A DNA stretch of 64,000 bases from Clostridiales bacterium UBA1234. GTDB taxonomy: Bacteria > Bacillota > Clostridia > TANB77 > UBA1234. A program made the translations under genes and the position numbers. This document shows, in pieces, positions 7,895-15,657 of this stretch. The DNA is taken from NCBI GenBank assembly GCA_002308995.1, contig DBWQ01000007.1, positions 1-64,000 on the forward strand. The letters are read 5' to 3'. Position 1 is the stretch's first letter; each line of letters starts with the position of its first letter. Under the pieces are notes generated by a model. It saw only the letters and a program-made list of their open reading frames with translations. It was not told the DNA's origin and searched no databases.

Positions 7895-9895
7895 TTAGTG
7901 AATATCGGCTCCCTCTTCCACAGCATCATCTACAATGAGTGCTTTTACCACGTCGCCATCGCCGGCTGCAAGAATCATGCCTTCTGACATCTCTCCTTTT
8001 AATTTAGCAGGCTTTAAGTTAGCTACAATCACAATCTTTTTGCCCACTAATTCTTCTGGCTGATAGTATTTTTGAATGCCAGCAATAATTTGCCTTTTTT
8101 CTGTGCCAAGAGATACTTGAAGCTTAAGAAGTTTTTCGGAGCCTTCAACCTTTTCTGCTTCTAACACTTTAGCAACCTTTAAGCTAATTTTATCTAAGTA
8201 ATCAATATCGATTTGCTCCTTTGGTGCCTTCTTTTCTGCCTCTTTTTGTTTTTTAAGCTCTTCTTTTTCTTTCTTAGCCTTTTCTTTTTCTTGTTCTTCT
8301 AGTTCTTTGGCAATTTGCTTTTCGTCAAATCTGGTAAATAAGATTTCTACATCATCTAAGCTAATGTGTGGCGTCACTTCCACGTACTCCCATGTTGCTT
8401 TTTCTAGCTTTAAGATGTTTCGAATCTTTTCAGAAGACATTGGCATAAATGGCTCCATGATGTTGGAAATATTGGCAATTAACACTGAGCAAGTATACAT
8501 GACATCATTAAACTTTGGCATATCTTCTTTAAATAGTACCCATGGTTTTTGCTCATCGTAGTATTTATTGGCTTCTTCAATTAGATTAAGTGCCTTCGAA
8601 GATGCTTTTTTAAACTCAAGTTTTTCGATTAGTTCACCAACTTCTTGGTAAGTTGCAAGGATTAATTCTTTGATGGTAGGATCCATCATGCCTTCTGGAA
8701 TTTCACTCATGCCTTTAAATTTTAGTGTTCTATTCACAAAATTTCCATATTTGTTAGTAATTTCGTTATTATGCGTAACAATATAATCCATCACGCTAAA
8801 GTTTGTATCTTTACTCTCTGGACCATTGTTGATTAAATGGAACCTTGCGGTATCTACATTATATTTTTCAATAATTTCTTCCGCAGAAATGGCATTTCCT
8901 TTGCTCTTGGATGCCTTCTCGTTGTTAAAGTTTAAATACTCGGAAGAAACAATGGTATCTGGAAGATTAAAGCCATCTTCTAGCGCTAGAAGTAAGCCTG
9001 TAAAGATGATGCTATGAAATACGATATTATCCTTTCCGTGTACCATGTACACTCTATCGGCATGCTTCCAATAATCTTCCCAGTTTAGACCTCTTTCTTC
9101 GCAGATTCTCATGCAAGCGGTAACGTAGCCAAGCACGGCCTCAATCCAAACATATAGTTTTTTATCATCATAGCCTGGCACTGGCACATCAATGCCCCAA
9201 GTTAAATCACGGGTAATCGCTCTATCGCGAAGGCCTTCTCTTAAATACTTATCAGTTTCATTTTGGGCATTAGCTCTCCATTTATGCTTGTTTTCTGCCA
9301 CAAATTTTTCAATTTCTGGTTGCATTTTAGAAAGAGCAATATATAAATTTTTGTTATCTTTTTGAACAACTTTTTCACCACATTCACGGCATGTTGCATG
9401 AAGTAAATCCTGCTCCGTAGGTAAATAGCCACAATCACAGGCATCCCCTTTGGTAAGGTTTCCACAGCTTGGGCAAGTAATTTGAAGCTCTCTATCTGCC
9501 ATAAACTTTTGACATTTTTCACAGTAAGCCTGTGGCTCAATTTTTTCGTAAATATAGCCATTATCATAAATCTTTTTGATAATATCTTTCACTTTTTCAT
9601 GATGATAAGGGGTATCTGTCATCGTGTATAAATCATAAGAAAAACCAAGTCCATTAAAAGCTTTTACAAAGCTTTCATGATATTTCTCACAAATTGCTTT
9701 TGGGGTAGTTCCCTCTTTTTTAGCTCTTTCTGTAATTGGTGTACCATGGCAGTCACTTCCCGATACATAGATAACATCATCACCTTTTGCTCTGTGGTAT
9801 CTAGCTAGCAAATCACCACCAATAAGCCCCGCAATATGGCCCAAATGCAAATTATAATTGGTATATGGCCATGCGCCTCCTATTAATATTTTCAT
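7895..9895 (-). CDS. metG: Methionyl-tRNA synthetase
   Basis: The 666-residue class I synthetase charges tRNA-Met. The signature HLGH is at residues 17-20 and the KMSKS-type motif is KASKS (about 330). Zinc-knuckle cysteines CEKC, CPSC, CDCG and CREC lie at about 125-175. A Lys/Glu-rich linker (about 535-565) leads to a C-terminal tRNA-binding (EMAP-II/Trbp-like) domain. The gene starts directly after the acpS stop, with GAAGGAATATAA before the ATG, so acpS-metG form an operon ending at the 7842-7878 terminator. Confidence 0.97.
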   Translation of the reverse strand: MKILIGGAWPYTNYNLHLGHIAGLIGGDLLARYHRAKGDDVIYVSGSDCHGTPITERAKKEGTTPKAICEKYHESFVKAFNGLGFSYDLYTMTDTPYHHEKVKDIIKKIYDNGYIYEKIEPQAYCEKCQKFMADRELQITCPSCGNLTKGDACDCGYLPTEQDLLHATCRECGEKVVQKDNKNLYIALSKMQPEIEKFVAENKHKWRANAQNETDKYLREGLRDRAITRDLTWGIDVPVPGYDDKKLYVWIEAVLGYVTACMRICEERGLNWEDYWKHADRVYMVHGKDNIVFHSIIFTGLLLALEDGFNLPDTIVSSEYLNFNNEKASKSKGNAISAEEIIEKYNVDTARFHLINNGPESKDTNFSVMDYIVTHNNEITNKYGNFVNRTLKFKGMSEIPEGMMDPTIKELILATYQEVGELIEKLEFKKASSKALNLIEEANKYYDEQKPWVLFKEDMPKFNDVMYTCSVLIANISNIMEPFMPMSSEKIRNILKLEKATWEYVEVTPHISLDDVEILFTRFDEKQIAKELEEQEKEKAKKEKEELKKQKEAEKKAPKEQIDIDYLDKISLKVAKVLEAEKVEGSEKLLKLQVSLGTEKRQIIAGIQKYYQPEELVGKKIVIVANLKPAKLKGEMSEGMILAAGDGDVVKALIVDDAVEEGADIH

Positions 9896-10300
9896 TTATA
9901 TTCCTTCTTTCTCGTTATATTCAATCACCGCTGTCGCAATCGCAAAATCCGCATCATGCGACAAACTAACATCTATCATATCATCTGTAATATTTTTGTG
10001 ATCAGCCACTTCTTTTAAATACCCATGTAAATGGATTTTTGGATTGCCATTTTCTAATTTAAAAACCTCAATATCTTGCCAAGAAGTGCCCTCAATTTTC
10101 ATCGGAGAAATTGCCTTAAACACAGCTTCTTTGGCAGCAAATCTTGCCGCATAACTTTGAAATTTACACATTCGGCGTGACTCACAATACTCAATTTCGC
10201 CTTGCGTATAGATTTTCCTTAAAAAATCTTCACCTGTCTTTTCAATAGAATCTTGCACTCTTGAAACTTTCACAATATCGCTTCCACATAAAACTGCCAT
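9896..10300 (-). CDS. acpS: Holo-[acyl-carrier-protein] synthase
   Basis: The 134-residue phosphopantetheinyl transferase matches AcpS. The magnesium-binding Asp is in GSDIVKVSRV and the Glu in FAAKEAVFKA, both conserved, and SLSHDADFAIA lies near the C-terminus. It attaches 4'-phosphopantetheine to acyl carrier proteins, possibly including the DltC-like protein at 50945-51163. I set the start at the ATG at 10300, because TAGGAGG lies 8 bases upstream. An upstream GTG would overlap this ribosome site. The stop codon abuts the metG ATG. Confidence 0.93.
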   Translation of the reverse strand: MAVLCGSDIVKVSRVQDSIEKTGEDFLRKIYTQGEIEYCESRRMCKFQSYAARFAAKEAVFKAISPMKIEGTSWQDIEVFKLENGNPKIHLHGYLKEVADHKNITDDMIDVSLSHDADFAIATAVIEYNEKEGI

Positions 10301-10354
10301 TTTTAGCACCTCCTAAAATTTCTACTTTCGGCAGTATATCACACTTTCTCCCCT

Positions 10355-10460
10355 TTTTCAAGAGCGACCAAGAGGGACGCTCCATTTTGGTCGCTTTTCA
10401 TTTTTCAAGTTGTTCTCTCGCAAGGCTTTCCAAGCATACTTAGCGACCAAAAGGGACAGA
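10355..10460. repeat. Palindromic intergenic repeat-like element
   Basis: This non-coding stretch holds an inverted pair AGCGACCAA (10363-10371) / TTGGTCGCT (10387-10395). A further copy of AGCGACCAA lies at 10442. Both forward copies are followed by an A/G-rich step and GGGAC. It could act as the terminator region for neighbours, but looks like a dispersed palindromic element. Confidence 0.45.
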
Positions 10461-10478
10461 CCTCTAAAAGATGCTCTC

Positions 10479-10505
10479 ACAAAGCGAAAAAATCGGCATA
10501 TGATA
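10479..10505 (+). promoter_or_regulatory. Sigma-K-like promoter candidate
   Basis: The plus strand has CACA, then 16 bases, then CATATGATA. This fits the late mother-cell sporulation consensus (AC, 16 bases, CATAnnnTA). No good sigma-A alternative is seen before the small ORF at 10547. Confidence 0.35.
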
Positions 10506-10546
10506 CGATAGATACTTCATATAGTGAAAGAGGAGGTGTTATCCAA

Positions 10547-10714
10547 GTGGATCCAAATGAAATGCTATATAGTATGTTTCTACAAACGCTAAATCAAATG
10601 AACGAAGAGGAATTACAAAAGAGTCTTTCAAAGGCTAAAAGTGTCCTTAGTGAAAATGATTATGAGAAATTGTTAGTTTTTATTGAAAATGAAAAGAAGA
10701 ATCAAGGTCAATAA
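10547..10714 (+). CDS. Small protein, 55 residues, unknown function
   Basis: A GTG start is preceded by AGAGGAGG about 10 bases upstream and encodes MDPNEMLYSMFLQTLNQMN..., a helical, soluble, charged protein with no recognised domain. It is the first of three closely spaced plus-strand ORFs (10547-11156). The strong ribosome site and codon use like the neighbours support it being real. The family is not recognised. Confidence 0.7.
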   Translation: MDPNEMLYSMFLQTLNQMNEEELQKSLSKAKSVLSENDYEKLLVFIENEKKNQGQ

Positions 10715-10756
10715 CTTGTTACTATCCCTCTTGAACGCCTATTAGGAGGTGGTTTG

Positions 10757-11041
10757 ATGCCTGATCTTTCGACACTACTCCAAATGATGAAAGATAACCA
10801 TATCGATTTAACTAATTTCTCACAAGGTGGCTCTGAACCCGATGCAGAGACAATGATGAAAATGCTTAAAGTAATAAGCGCCATGAATACTTCTCAAAAT
10901 AACGCTAGTACAAATCTTTTATACGCTTTAAAACCCTTTTTAAGAGATTCTAAGCAAAAAAAAGTTGAGCAATATGCACAACTTTTAAAGCTTTCTTCTA
11001 TTATGGAGGAAATCAATAAGTCTGGAGGTGATTTTCATTAA
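10757..11041 (+). CDS. Small protein, 94 residues, unknown function
   Basis: ATTAGGAGG lies 7 bases before the ATG at 10757. The N-terminal half is Met/Gln-rich (LLQMMKDNHIDL). The C-terminal half, NLLYALKPFLRDSKQKK, recalls short proteins found beside envelope or sporulation genes in other Clostridia that carry an LxALKPFL..(R/K)QKK motif. I know no function for them. It lies 42 bases after the 55-residue ORF and runs into the next tiny ORF. Confidence 0.8.
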   Translation: MPDLSTLLQMMKDNHIDLTNFSQGGSEPDAETMMKMLKVISAMNTSQNNASTNLLYALKPFLRDSKQKKVEQYAQLLKLSSIMEEINKSGGDFH

Positions 11042-11156
11042 CCTCCAGACTCATTTTGATAATGATTTAATTCTAATGATTGGTCTTATTCTCTTAATAG
11101 AGGGGGTTGAAGACATGACTATTTACCTATGTTTGCTAATGATTTTACTTTCATAA
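11037..11156 (+). CDS. Tiny hydrophobic protein, about 39 residues, unusual start
   Basis: The frame encodes NLQTHFDNDLILMIGLILL then an acidic turn and a second hydrophobic stretch (IYLCLLMILLS), i.e. two short membrane helices. GGAGG lies 8 bases before an ATT codon (11037), which I take as the start. A GTG at 11028 is in frame but overlaps the ribosome site. The frame overlaps the end of the upstream gene. Similar (F)DNDLIL-type mini-proteins occur in Clostridia, with unknown function. Confidence 0.5.
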   Translation: MNLQTHFDNDLILMIGLILLIEGVEDMTIYLCLLMILLS

Positions 11157-11201
11157 AGCCATGTCTTCAAAATGTATTAGGACAATCTATAGAAAGTGTT
11201 T

Positions 11202-11711
11202 TTAAGCACTCTCTACCGCTTCCTTGATTGTTTTTTTCTTATCAATATACCCAGGAAACACTTCACTTTTTTCATTAAGTCCCGCTGTATTGAATACATA
11301 ATCATGTTTATCTAAAATCGTATACAACATGGTATTGGTGTTGTATACTTCAAAGCAGTTAATAATAGTTAACATCTCAAAACAAGGTGCTATTGTTTGT
11401 TCTATGTAGTAATTAATCTCTGTCATAAACTCAAAAGTTCCTTGCACAATAATACTTACTGGTTTTGTTTCTTTTGGCATTTCGAGTTCAAATTCTTCTC
11501 CCAACCAGAAAACATCATCTAGTCCTTTTGGATTTTCAAATTTAAGGTTCAATCGTTTGACTAATTCTTTCATTCCTTTTTCTAATTTATCTTGAGAGAT
11601 TACCATGATTTTATGATTCTGTTTTAATTCATCCCTCACATAAGGTAATAATGCTGCAAATAAATGCCATTCACTCACGTAAAAATTACAAGCTTTTATC
11701 ATTTTTTGCAT
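11202..11711 (-). CDS. Hypothetical protein, 169 residues
   Basis: The sequence is soluble, with mixed alpha/beta composition and no signal peptide. The N-terminus (ACNFYVSEWHLFAALLPYV...) faintly resembles MEDS-type sensor domains (an aromatic motif followed by 'LLPYVRDELKQNHKIMVIS'), but this is weak. GGAGGAGG precedes the ATG. It has its own promoter overlapped by two copies of a 17-base repeat, so it is probably controlled by a dedicated DNA-binding protein. It points away from the small-protein cluster and converges with it. Confidence 0.8.
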   Translation of the reverse strand: MQKMIKACNFYVSEWHLFAALLPYVRDELKQNHKIMVISQDKLEKGMKELVKRLNLKFENPKGLDDVFWLGEEFELEMPKETKPVSIIVQGTFEFMTEINYYIEQTIAPCFEMLTIINCFEVYNTNTMLYTILDKHDYVFNTAGLNEKSEVFPGYIDKKKTIKEAVESA

Positions 11712-11743
11712 CCTTTTTCCTCCTCCTTCATTTGTCTATGATA

Positions 11744-11794
11744 AGATTACCATATTTTGGAAATTGTGTCAATAATAATTACCATATTTTGGAA
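11744..11794 (-). promoter_or_regulatory. Promoter with two operator-like direct repeats
   Basis: On the minus strand, TTGACA (11767-11772), a 17-base spacer and TAATCT (11744-11749). Two copies of ATTACCATATTTTGGAA (11746-11762 and 11778-11794) are 32 bases apart, about three helical turns. One fills the -35/-10 spacer and one lies just upstream of -35. The core CCATATTTTGG is a near-palindrome, typical of a repressor site. Confidence 0.65.
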
Positions 11795-11867
11795 TATTTT
11801 TCTCTTCCATGATGCACACTAACTCTGGTAGCTATCCTACCAAACACTTACTCATAGGAGGTAATTA

Positions 11868-12020
11868 GTGAAAAAAATTATCTTATATTCCATTTTGGTT
11901 TTTTGGTGGTATTTAATGTTTCCCAGACATTCTTATTGGGAGAGTTCTTCCTCATTTTCAAGCGAAGCCTTGTGTACAATTCATGGTAAGGAAATTCGAT
12001 TAAAGTGGTTTTGCTTTTAG
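11868..12020 (+). CDS. Small membrane-type protein, 50 residues
   Basis: A GTG start is preceded by AGGAGG at 6 bases. It encodes one N-terminal hydrophobic segment (IILYSILVFWWYLMF), a Ser-rich linker, then ALCTIHGKEIRLKWFCF at the C-terminus with two cysteines. The family is not recognised. It sits between the repressed hypothetical gene and murA on the murA strand. The strong ribosome site supports expression. Confidence 0.65.
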   Translation: MKKIILYSILVFWWYLMFPRHSYWESSSSFSSEALCTIHGKEIRLKWFCF

Positions 12021-12043
12021 TCTTTGAGTGCTTAATTTTCCTC

Positions 12044-12072
12044 TTGTCTTCTTTCCTTGAATATGATATATT
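12044..12072 (+). promoter_or_regulatory. Probable promoter of murA
   Basis: TTGTCT (12044-12049), a 17-base spacer and TATATT (12067-12072), about 60 bases before the murA ATG. Confidence 0.55.
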
Positions 12073-12130
12073 TTTCGTGAGTGACTAACGAATTGAGAAA
12101 ATATAAATCACTGAAAGAAAGAGGTTTTTT

Positions 12131-13400
12131 ATGGATAAATTATTAATTAAGGGTGGCACAAAGCTTTCACGGAAAAGTTGTCATTAATGGTGCCAAAAAT
12201 TCTGCTGTTGCCATTTTGCCAGCTACCATCTTAATCAAAGGAAAATGTAGAATTGATAACTTACCAAATATCTCGGATGTAACGCTTTGCTATGAAATTT
12301 TAGAGAGCTTGGGTGCTGAGATTACCTACATTTCTCCTAATGAAATTGAAATTGACTGTACCAATATTACTAAAACAGAAGTTCCATATGAATTTACACA
12401 AAAGGCGCGTGCTTCTTATTATTTTATTGGTTCTCTTTTAAGTAGATTTAAAAAGGCTAATGTTGGTTCTTCTGGCGGGTGCAATATTGGTTCTCGTCCT
12501 ATTGATCAACATATTAAAGCTTTTGAAGCATTAGGTGCTAAAATTGACTCGGAAGGTGGGACCATCAAAGCAGAGGCTCCTGAGCTAAAAGGCAATACTA
12601 TTTACTTTGATGTTGTTAGTGTTGGAGCTACCATTAATGCTATATTGGCGGCTACTTTGGCAGAAGGGACAACACAAATTGAAAATGCTGCAAAAGAGCC
12701 TCATGTAGTAGATGTGGCAAACTTTTTAAATAATATGGGTGCTAACATTAGGGGGGCTGGCACAGATATTATTAAAATCACGGGTGTCAAAGAGCTTACT
12801 GGTGGAGCAACATATTCTATTGTTCCTGACCAAATTGAAGCGGGTACATTTTTGATGGCAGCGGCTGCCTCAAAAGGTGATGTTACTGTAACGAACTGTA
12901 TTGCAACGCACTTAGCCTCTATTACTGCAAAACTTGAAGAAATGGGCTTAGAAGTGACTGAAAACGATGATGGTGATGAAGTGCGCGTAAGATATGTCAA
13001 ACGTCCTACCAAAGCTACTATTAAAACCATGCCATATCCGGGATTTCCTACAGACATGCAAGCACAGACGGGTGTAGTTTTAGCCTTGGCAGAAGGAACA
13101 AGCATCATTAATGAAGGAATTTTTGAATCGAGATTTCGTTATACAGAAGAACTTTGTAAGATGGGAGCTCAGATTACTGTCAATGGGAAATCTGCTATTT
13201 TTGAAGGCGTTGAAGAACTTCATGGATGTCCTGTTTCTGCCTCCGATTTACGTGCTGGTGCTGCGTTAATTATTGCAGGAATTGCAGCTACTGGTGAAAC
13301 AACTGTATCTGGCATTGAATATGTCGATCGTGGTTACGAGAATATTGAGAAAAAATTTAACTCTTTGGGAGCAAACATCACTAGAATTAGTGAGTCATAA
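12131..13400 (+). CDS. murA: UDP-GlcNAc enolpyruvyl transferase, CGG-recoded
   Basis: MurA catalyses the first committed step of peptidoglycan synthesis (PEP plus UDP-GlcNAc). The ATG at 12131 follows AGAGG and reads MDKLLIKGGTKLS, the normal MurA N-terminus. The frame then meets CGG (12170) and would stop five codons later. Skipping the C gives SGKVVINGAKNSAV and continues to 13400 without interruption, for 422 residues, the usual MurA length. The restored Gly matches the conserved Gly of the family's KL-x-G-x-V motif. Later family regions (GSIGSRPIDQH-like segment, FPTDMQAQ) are intact. A start at 12153 would delete the essential N-terminal strand. I read it as one functional gene needing a +1 shift. 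Confidence 0.92.
12170..12173 (+). other. CGG +1 recoding site in murA (CGGA)
   Basis: Zero-frame TCA-CGG-AAA leads to a stop within five codons. Reading TCA-(C)GGA-AAA-GTT restores MurA with the conserved glycine. Confidence 0.85.
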
Positions 13401-13434
13401 GAAGTATCAAAAGAGCAAGTCAGGAGAAGTACAT

Positions 13435-14217
13435 ATGATTAAATTTTGTAATTTGTTTAGTGGTAGTAGTGGAAACTCAACTTTTATTGAGACACAGACC
13501 ACTAGATTATTAATAGATGCCGGTATGTCATGTCAAAAAATATCAAAAGCATTAGAAAGCCTTCAAGTTTCACTAAAAGAAGTGGACGGAATTTTGATTT
13601 CTCATGAACATTCTGATCACATCAAAGGAATTGAAACAATTTCGAAAAAATATGAAATTCCTATTTATGCTACCGAAAAGACATGGGAAGCGATGAAAGG
13701 ATTAAATGTTTCCTCTTCTTGCAAACAATTTTTTGTTCCCAATGTTTCGTTTGCGATTGGTGATATTCAAGTTGTACCATTTTCAATTCCTCACGATGCT
13801 GTAGATCCATGTGCTTTTAATCTTTTTCATGAGAATCGAAAAATCACGGTTGCTACCGATATAGGTCATTTAGATGAATCGTTAATGCAAAAAATGTATG
13901 CCAGTGATATTTTGCTGATTGAATCGAATTATGATACAGCCACACTGCTTTGCGGACCATATCCCTATTTGTTAAAAAAACGAATTCAAGGTGATTTTGG
14001 ACATCTTTCTAATGAGGTAACTAGCAAGGCCCTAAAAACGATTTATGAAAATGGAGCAAACCATATTGTGCTTGGGCATTTAAGTAAAGAAAACAATTTC
14101 CCGGAACTAGCCTATCAAACTGTTTTAAATGAGCTCGAGACTTCTCATTGCGGTCTTCCTTTTACCTTAAGTGTTGCTCATAGAGATACCATAGATGAAG
14201 TAATCGAACTATCGTAA
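13435..14217 (+). CDS. yycJ: YycJ/WalJ-type metallo-beta-lactamase-fold hydrolase
   Basis: The 260-residue protein has the beta-lactamase-fold metal motif ISHEHSDHIKG (HxHxDH) and further ligands (DIGHLDE, LGHLSKENN). In Bacillus the homologue lies in the walRK operon and affects wall-division coordination. I use the ATG at 13435, after AGGAGAAGTAC, which gives the normal MIKFCNLFSGSSGNS N-terminus. The open frame extends further upstream into murA, but that part is an overlap artefact. It is followed at 23 bases by rlmH, the same partner as in the Bacillus wal region. Confidence 0.92.
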   Translation: MIKFCNLFSGSSGNSTFIETQTTRLLIDAGMSCQKISKALESLQVSLKEVDGILISHEHSDHIKGIETISKKYEIPIYATEKTWEAMKGLNVSSSCKQFFVPNVSFAIGDIQVVPFSIPHDAVDPCAFNLFHENRKITVATDIGHLDESLMQKMYASDILLIESNYDTATLLCGPYPYLLKKRIQGDFGHLSNEVTSKALKTIYENGANHIVLGHLSKENNFPELAYQTVLNELETSHCGLPFTLSVAHRDTIDEVIELS

Positions 14218-14240
14218 TTTGAAATAGAGGTGCTCTTAAG

Positions 14241-14720
14241 ATGAATCTAAAAATCATTTGTGTGGGAAAAATTAAAGAACAAGCTTTAACAGAATTAATT
14301 GCTGAATATCAAAAACGTATTGCAAAATATGCTAGTTTAGAAATGATTGAGCTTTCTGATGAGCCTATTCCTGAAAACTTTTCTGCAAAAGAGGCAGAAC
14401 TTATCAAGAAAAAAGAAGGCGAAAAAATGGCAAAGGTAATCAAACCTTCTGACTATGTCATTTGCCTTGATTTAAAAGGAAAAGAACTAACATCCATAGA
14501 ATTTGCACAAACTTTAGAACAAATCCCTGTTCAAGGGTTTAGTACAATTGATTTTGTAATTGGAGGTTCTTTAGGTATTGACTCTAAAATTGTTGCAAGC
14601 AGTAATTTGGTTTTATCCTTCTCAAAACTTACTTTCCCGCATCAATTATTTCGTGTTTTTCTACTAGAACAAATCTTTAGAGGATTTAAAATTAATCACC
14701 ATGAAAAGTATCATTTATAA
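14241..14720 (+). CDS. rlmH: 23S rRNA pseudouridine-1915 N3-methyltransferase
   Basis: The 159-residue SPOUT-class methyltransferase uses SAM to methylate pseudouridine 1915 of 23S rRNA. The family signature FVIGGSLGI and the C-terminal FPHQLFRVFLLEQIFRGFKI...YH are clear, as is the N-terminal IICVGKIKE. The length is exactly typical. It is preceded by GAGGTGCTC and follows yycJ. A terminator starts right after the stop. Confidence 0.96.
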   Translation: MNLKIICVGKIKEQALTELIAEYQKRIAKYASLEMIELSDEPIPENFSAKEAELIKKKEGEKMAKVIKPSDYVICLDLKGKELTSIEFAQTLEQIPVQGFSTIDFVIGGSLGIDSKIVASSNLVLSFSKLTFPHQLFRVFLLEQIFRGFKINHHEKYHL

Positions 14721-14750
14721 AAGAATTGCACTTGCTGCAGTTCTTTTTTT
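14721..14750 (+). terminator. Terminator of rlmH
   Basis: The hairpin AGAATTGCA / TGCAGTTCT is followed by a run of T, immediately after the rlmH stop. Confidence 0.85.
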
Positions 14751-14757
14751 CTTTCTG

Positions 14758-15147
14758 CTACCTTTTACAAATAGAATATTTCTCCACCTTCATAGGAACG
14801 ACTTGCCTAGAAAAGCCAGGAAGTTTAAGGGAGTACTCATAATCCACTTTCAAAAAAATTTCTTCTCCATATGCCACCTTTTTTGCCGTGTAATCCAAAT
14901 GAATTTGTTTTTTTTGAAATCCTTGCTTTTCTAAATCCTCCAAGAGCATGTTTCCTTCTTTTTTGGTTAAATAGCCATACTCCTCTAACACAAAAACATA
15001 CTTCATGCAAACACTGGATAGTTTTTCATACCAAATATATGGCATGATAATTTGTATTGCCGATACTAATAATGTTGAAATAATCATCATGCCAATGGCA
15101 ATCACCAACGGTGTAGTAATAATAGAACTTCCTTTTTGATTTTTCAT
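14758..15147 (-). CDS. TadE-like pilus-associated protein
   Basis: The 129-residue protein starts MKNQKGSSIITTPLVIAIG, one N-terminal hydrophobic helix after a short basic leader, like TadE/TadF or minor pseudopilins. The remainder is a small soluble domain with LPGFSRQVVPMKVE near the end. It is the last gene of the Tad-type operon (14758-20772), 9 bases after the previous gene, and converges with rlmH. The assignment rests on context and N-terminal architecture. Confidence 0.65.
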   Translation of the reverse strand: MKNQKGSSIITTPLVIAIGMMIISTLLVSAIQIIMPYIWYEKLSSVCMKYVFVLEEYGYLTKKEGNMLLEDLEKQGFQKKQIHLDYTAKKVAYGEEIFLKVDYEYSLKLPGFSRQVVPMKVEKYSICKR

Positions 15148-15156
15148 AGTTTCTCC

Positions 15157-15648
15157 TTAATGCTTTGGCATTTCTAAATACACATCTTCATGTACTTGAA
15201 ATGTGAATACTTTTTCTAAGTATTTCGCTAAAATAATGGGTTTCACTTTCACCATTACAACTGTGTGAATCACTCTTCCTTCTGTTCTTTTTTGGGTAAA
15301 AGCATCTTTTTTATTGGGTGGATAGATTTGATACTCTTCTATCAAAACTTTTTGAATCAATCCCTCACGGTTTTCTAAAGCGTCATTTAAATGATAGTTT
15401 TTTTGTAACATCGTGCGGAAAAATTTTTCATATTCTTTGGTATGATAACTAAAATCATCGATATTAGCGCGAGTTTTATTGACGGAAAGAACGGCCGATT
15501 TATTGATGAAATACATGTCTGTTTTTATGGTATGAATCAGGCCGTTTACCGTTCCTATCAATATAGCAATCACCAACATAACAATCACAAGACTAATTCC
15601 GACGATTATCATCATAGCAGGAAGAATGTTTCCTTGATTTTGTTTCAT
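15157..15648 (-). CDS. TadE-like pilus-associated protein
   Basis: The 163-residue protein starts MKQNQGNILPAMMIIVGISL with a long N-terminal membrane helix (about 10-35) and an extracytoplasmic remainder. This resembles the preceding minor pilin-like protein and TadE/F proteins. AAAGGAG precedes the ATG. It lies 9 bases after the secreted protein of the operon. Function is inferred from operon context. Confidence 0.65.
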   Translation of the reverse strand: MKQNQGNILPAMMIIVGISLVIVMLVIAILIGTVNGLIHTIKTDMYFINKSAVLSVNKTRANIDDFSYHTKEYEKFFRTMLQKNYHLNDALENREGLIQKVLIEEYQIYPPNKKDAFTQKRTEGRVIHTVVMVKVKPIILAKYLEKVFTFQVHEDVYLEMPKH

Positions 15649-15657
15649 AGTACTCCT

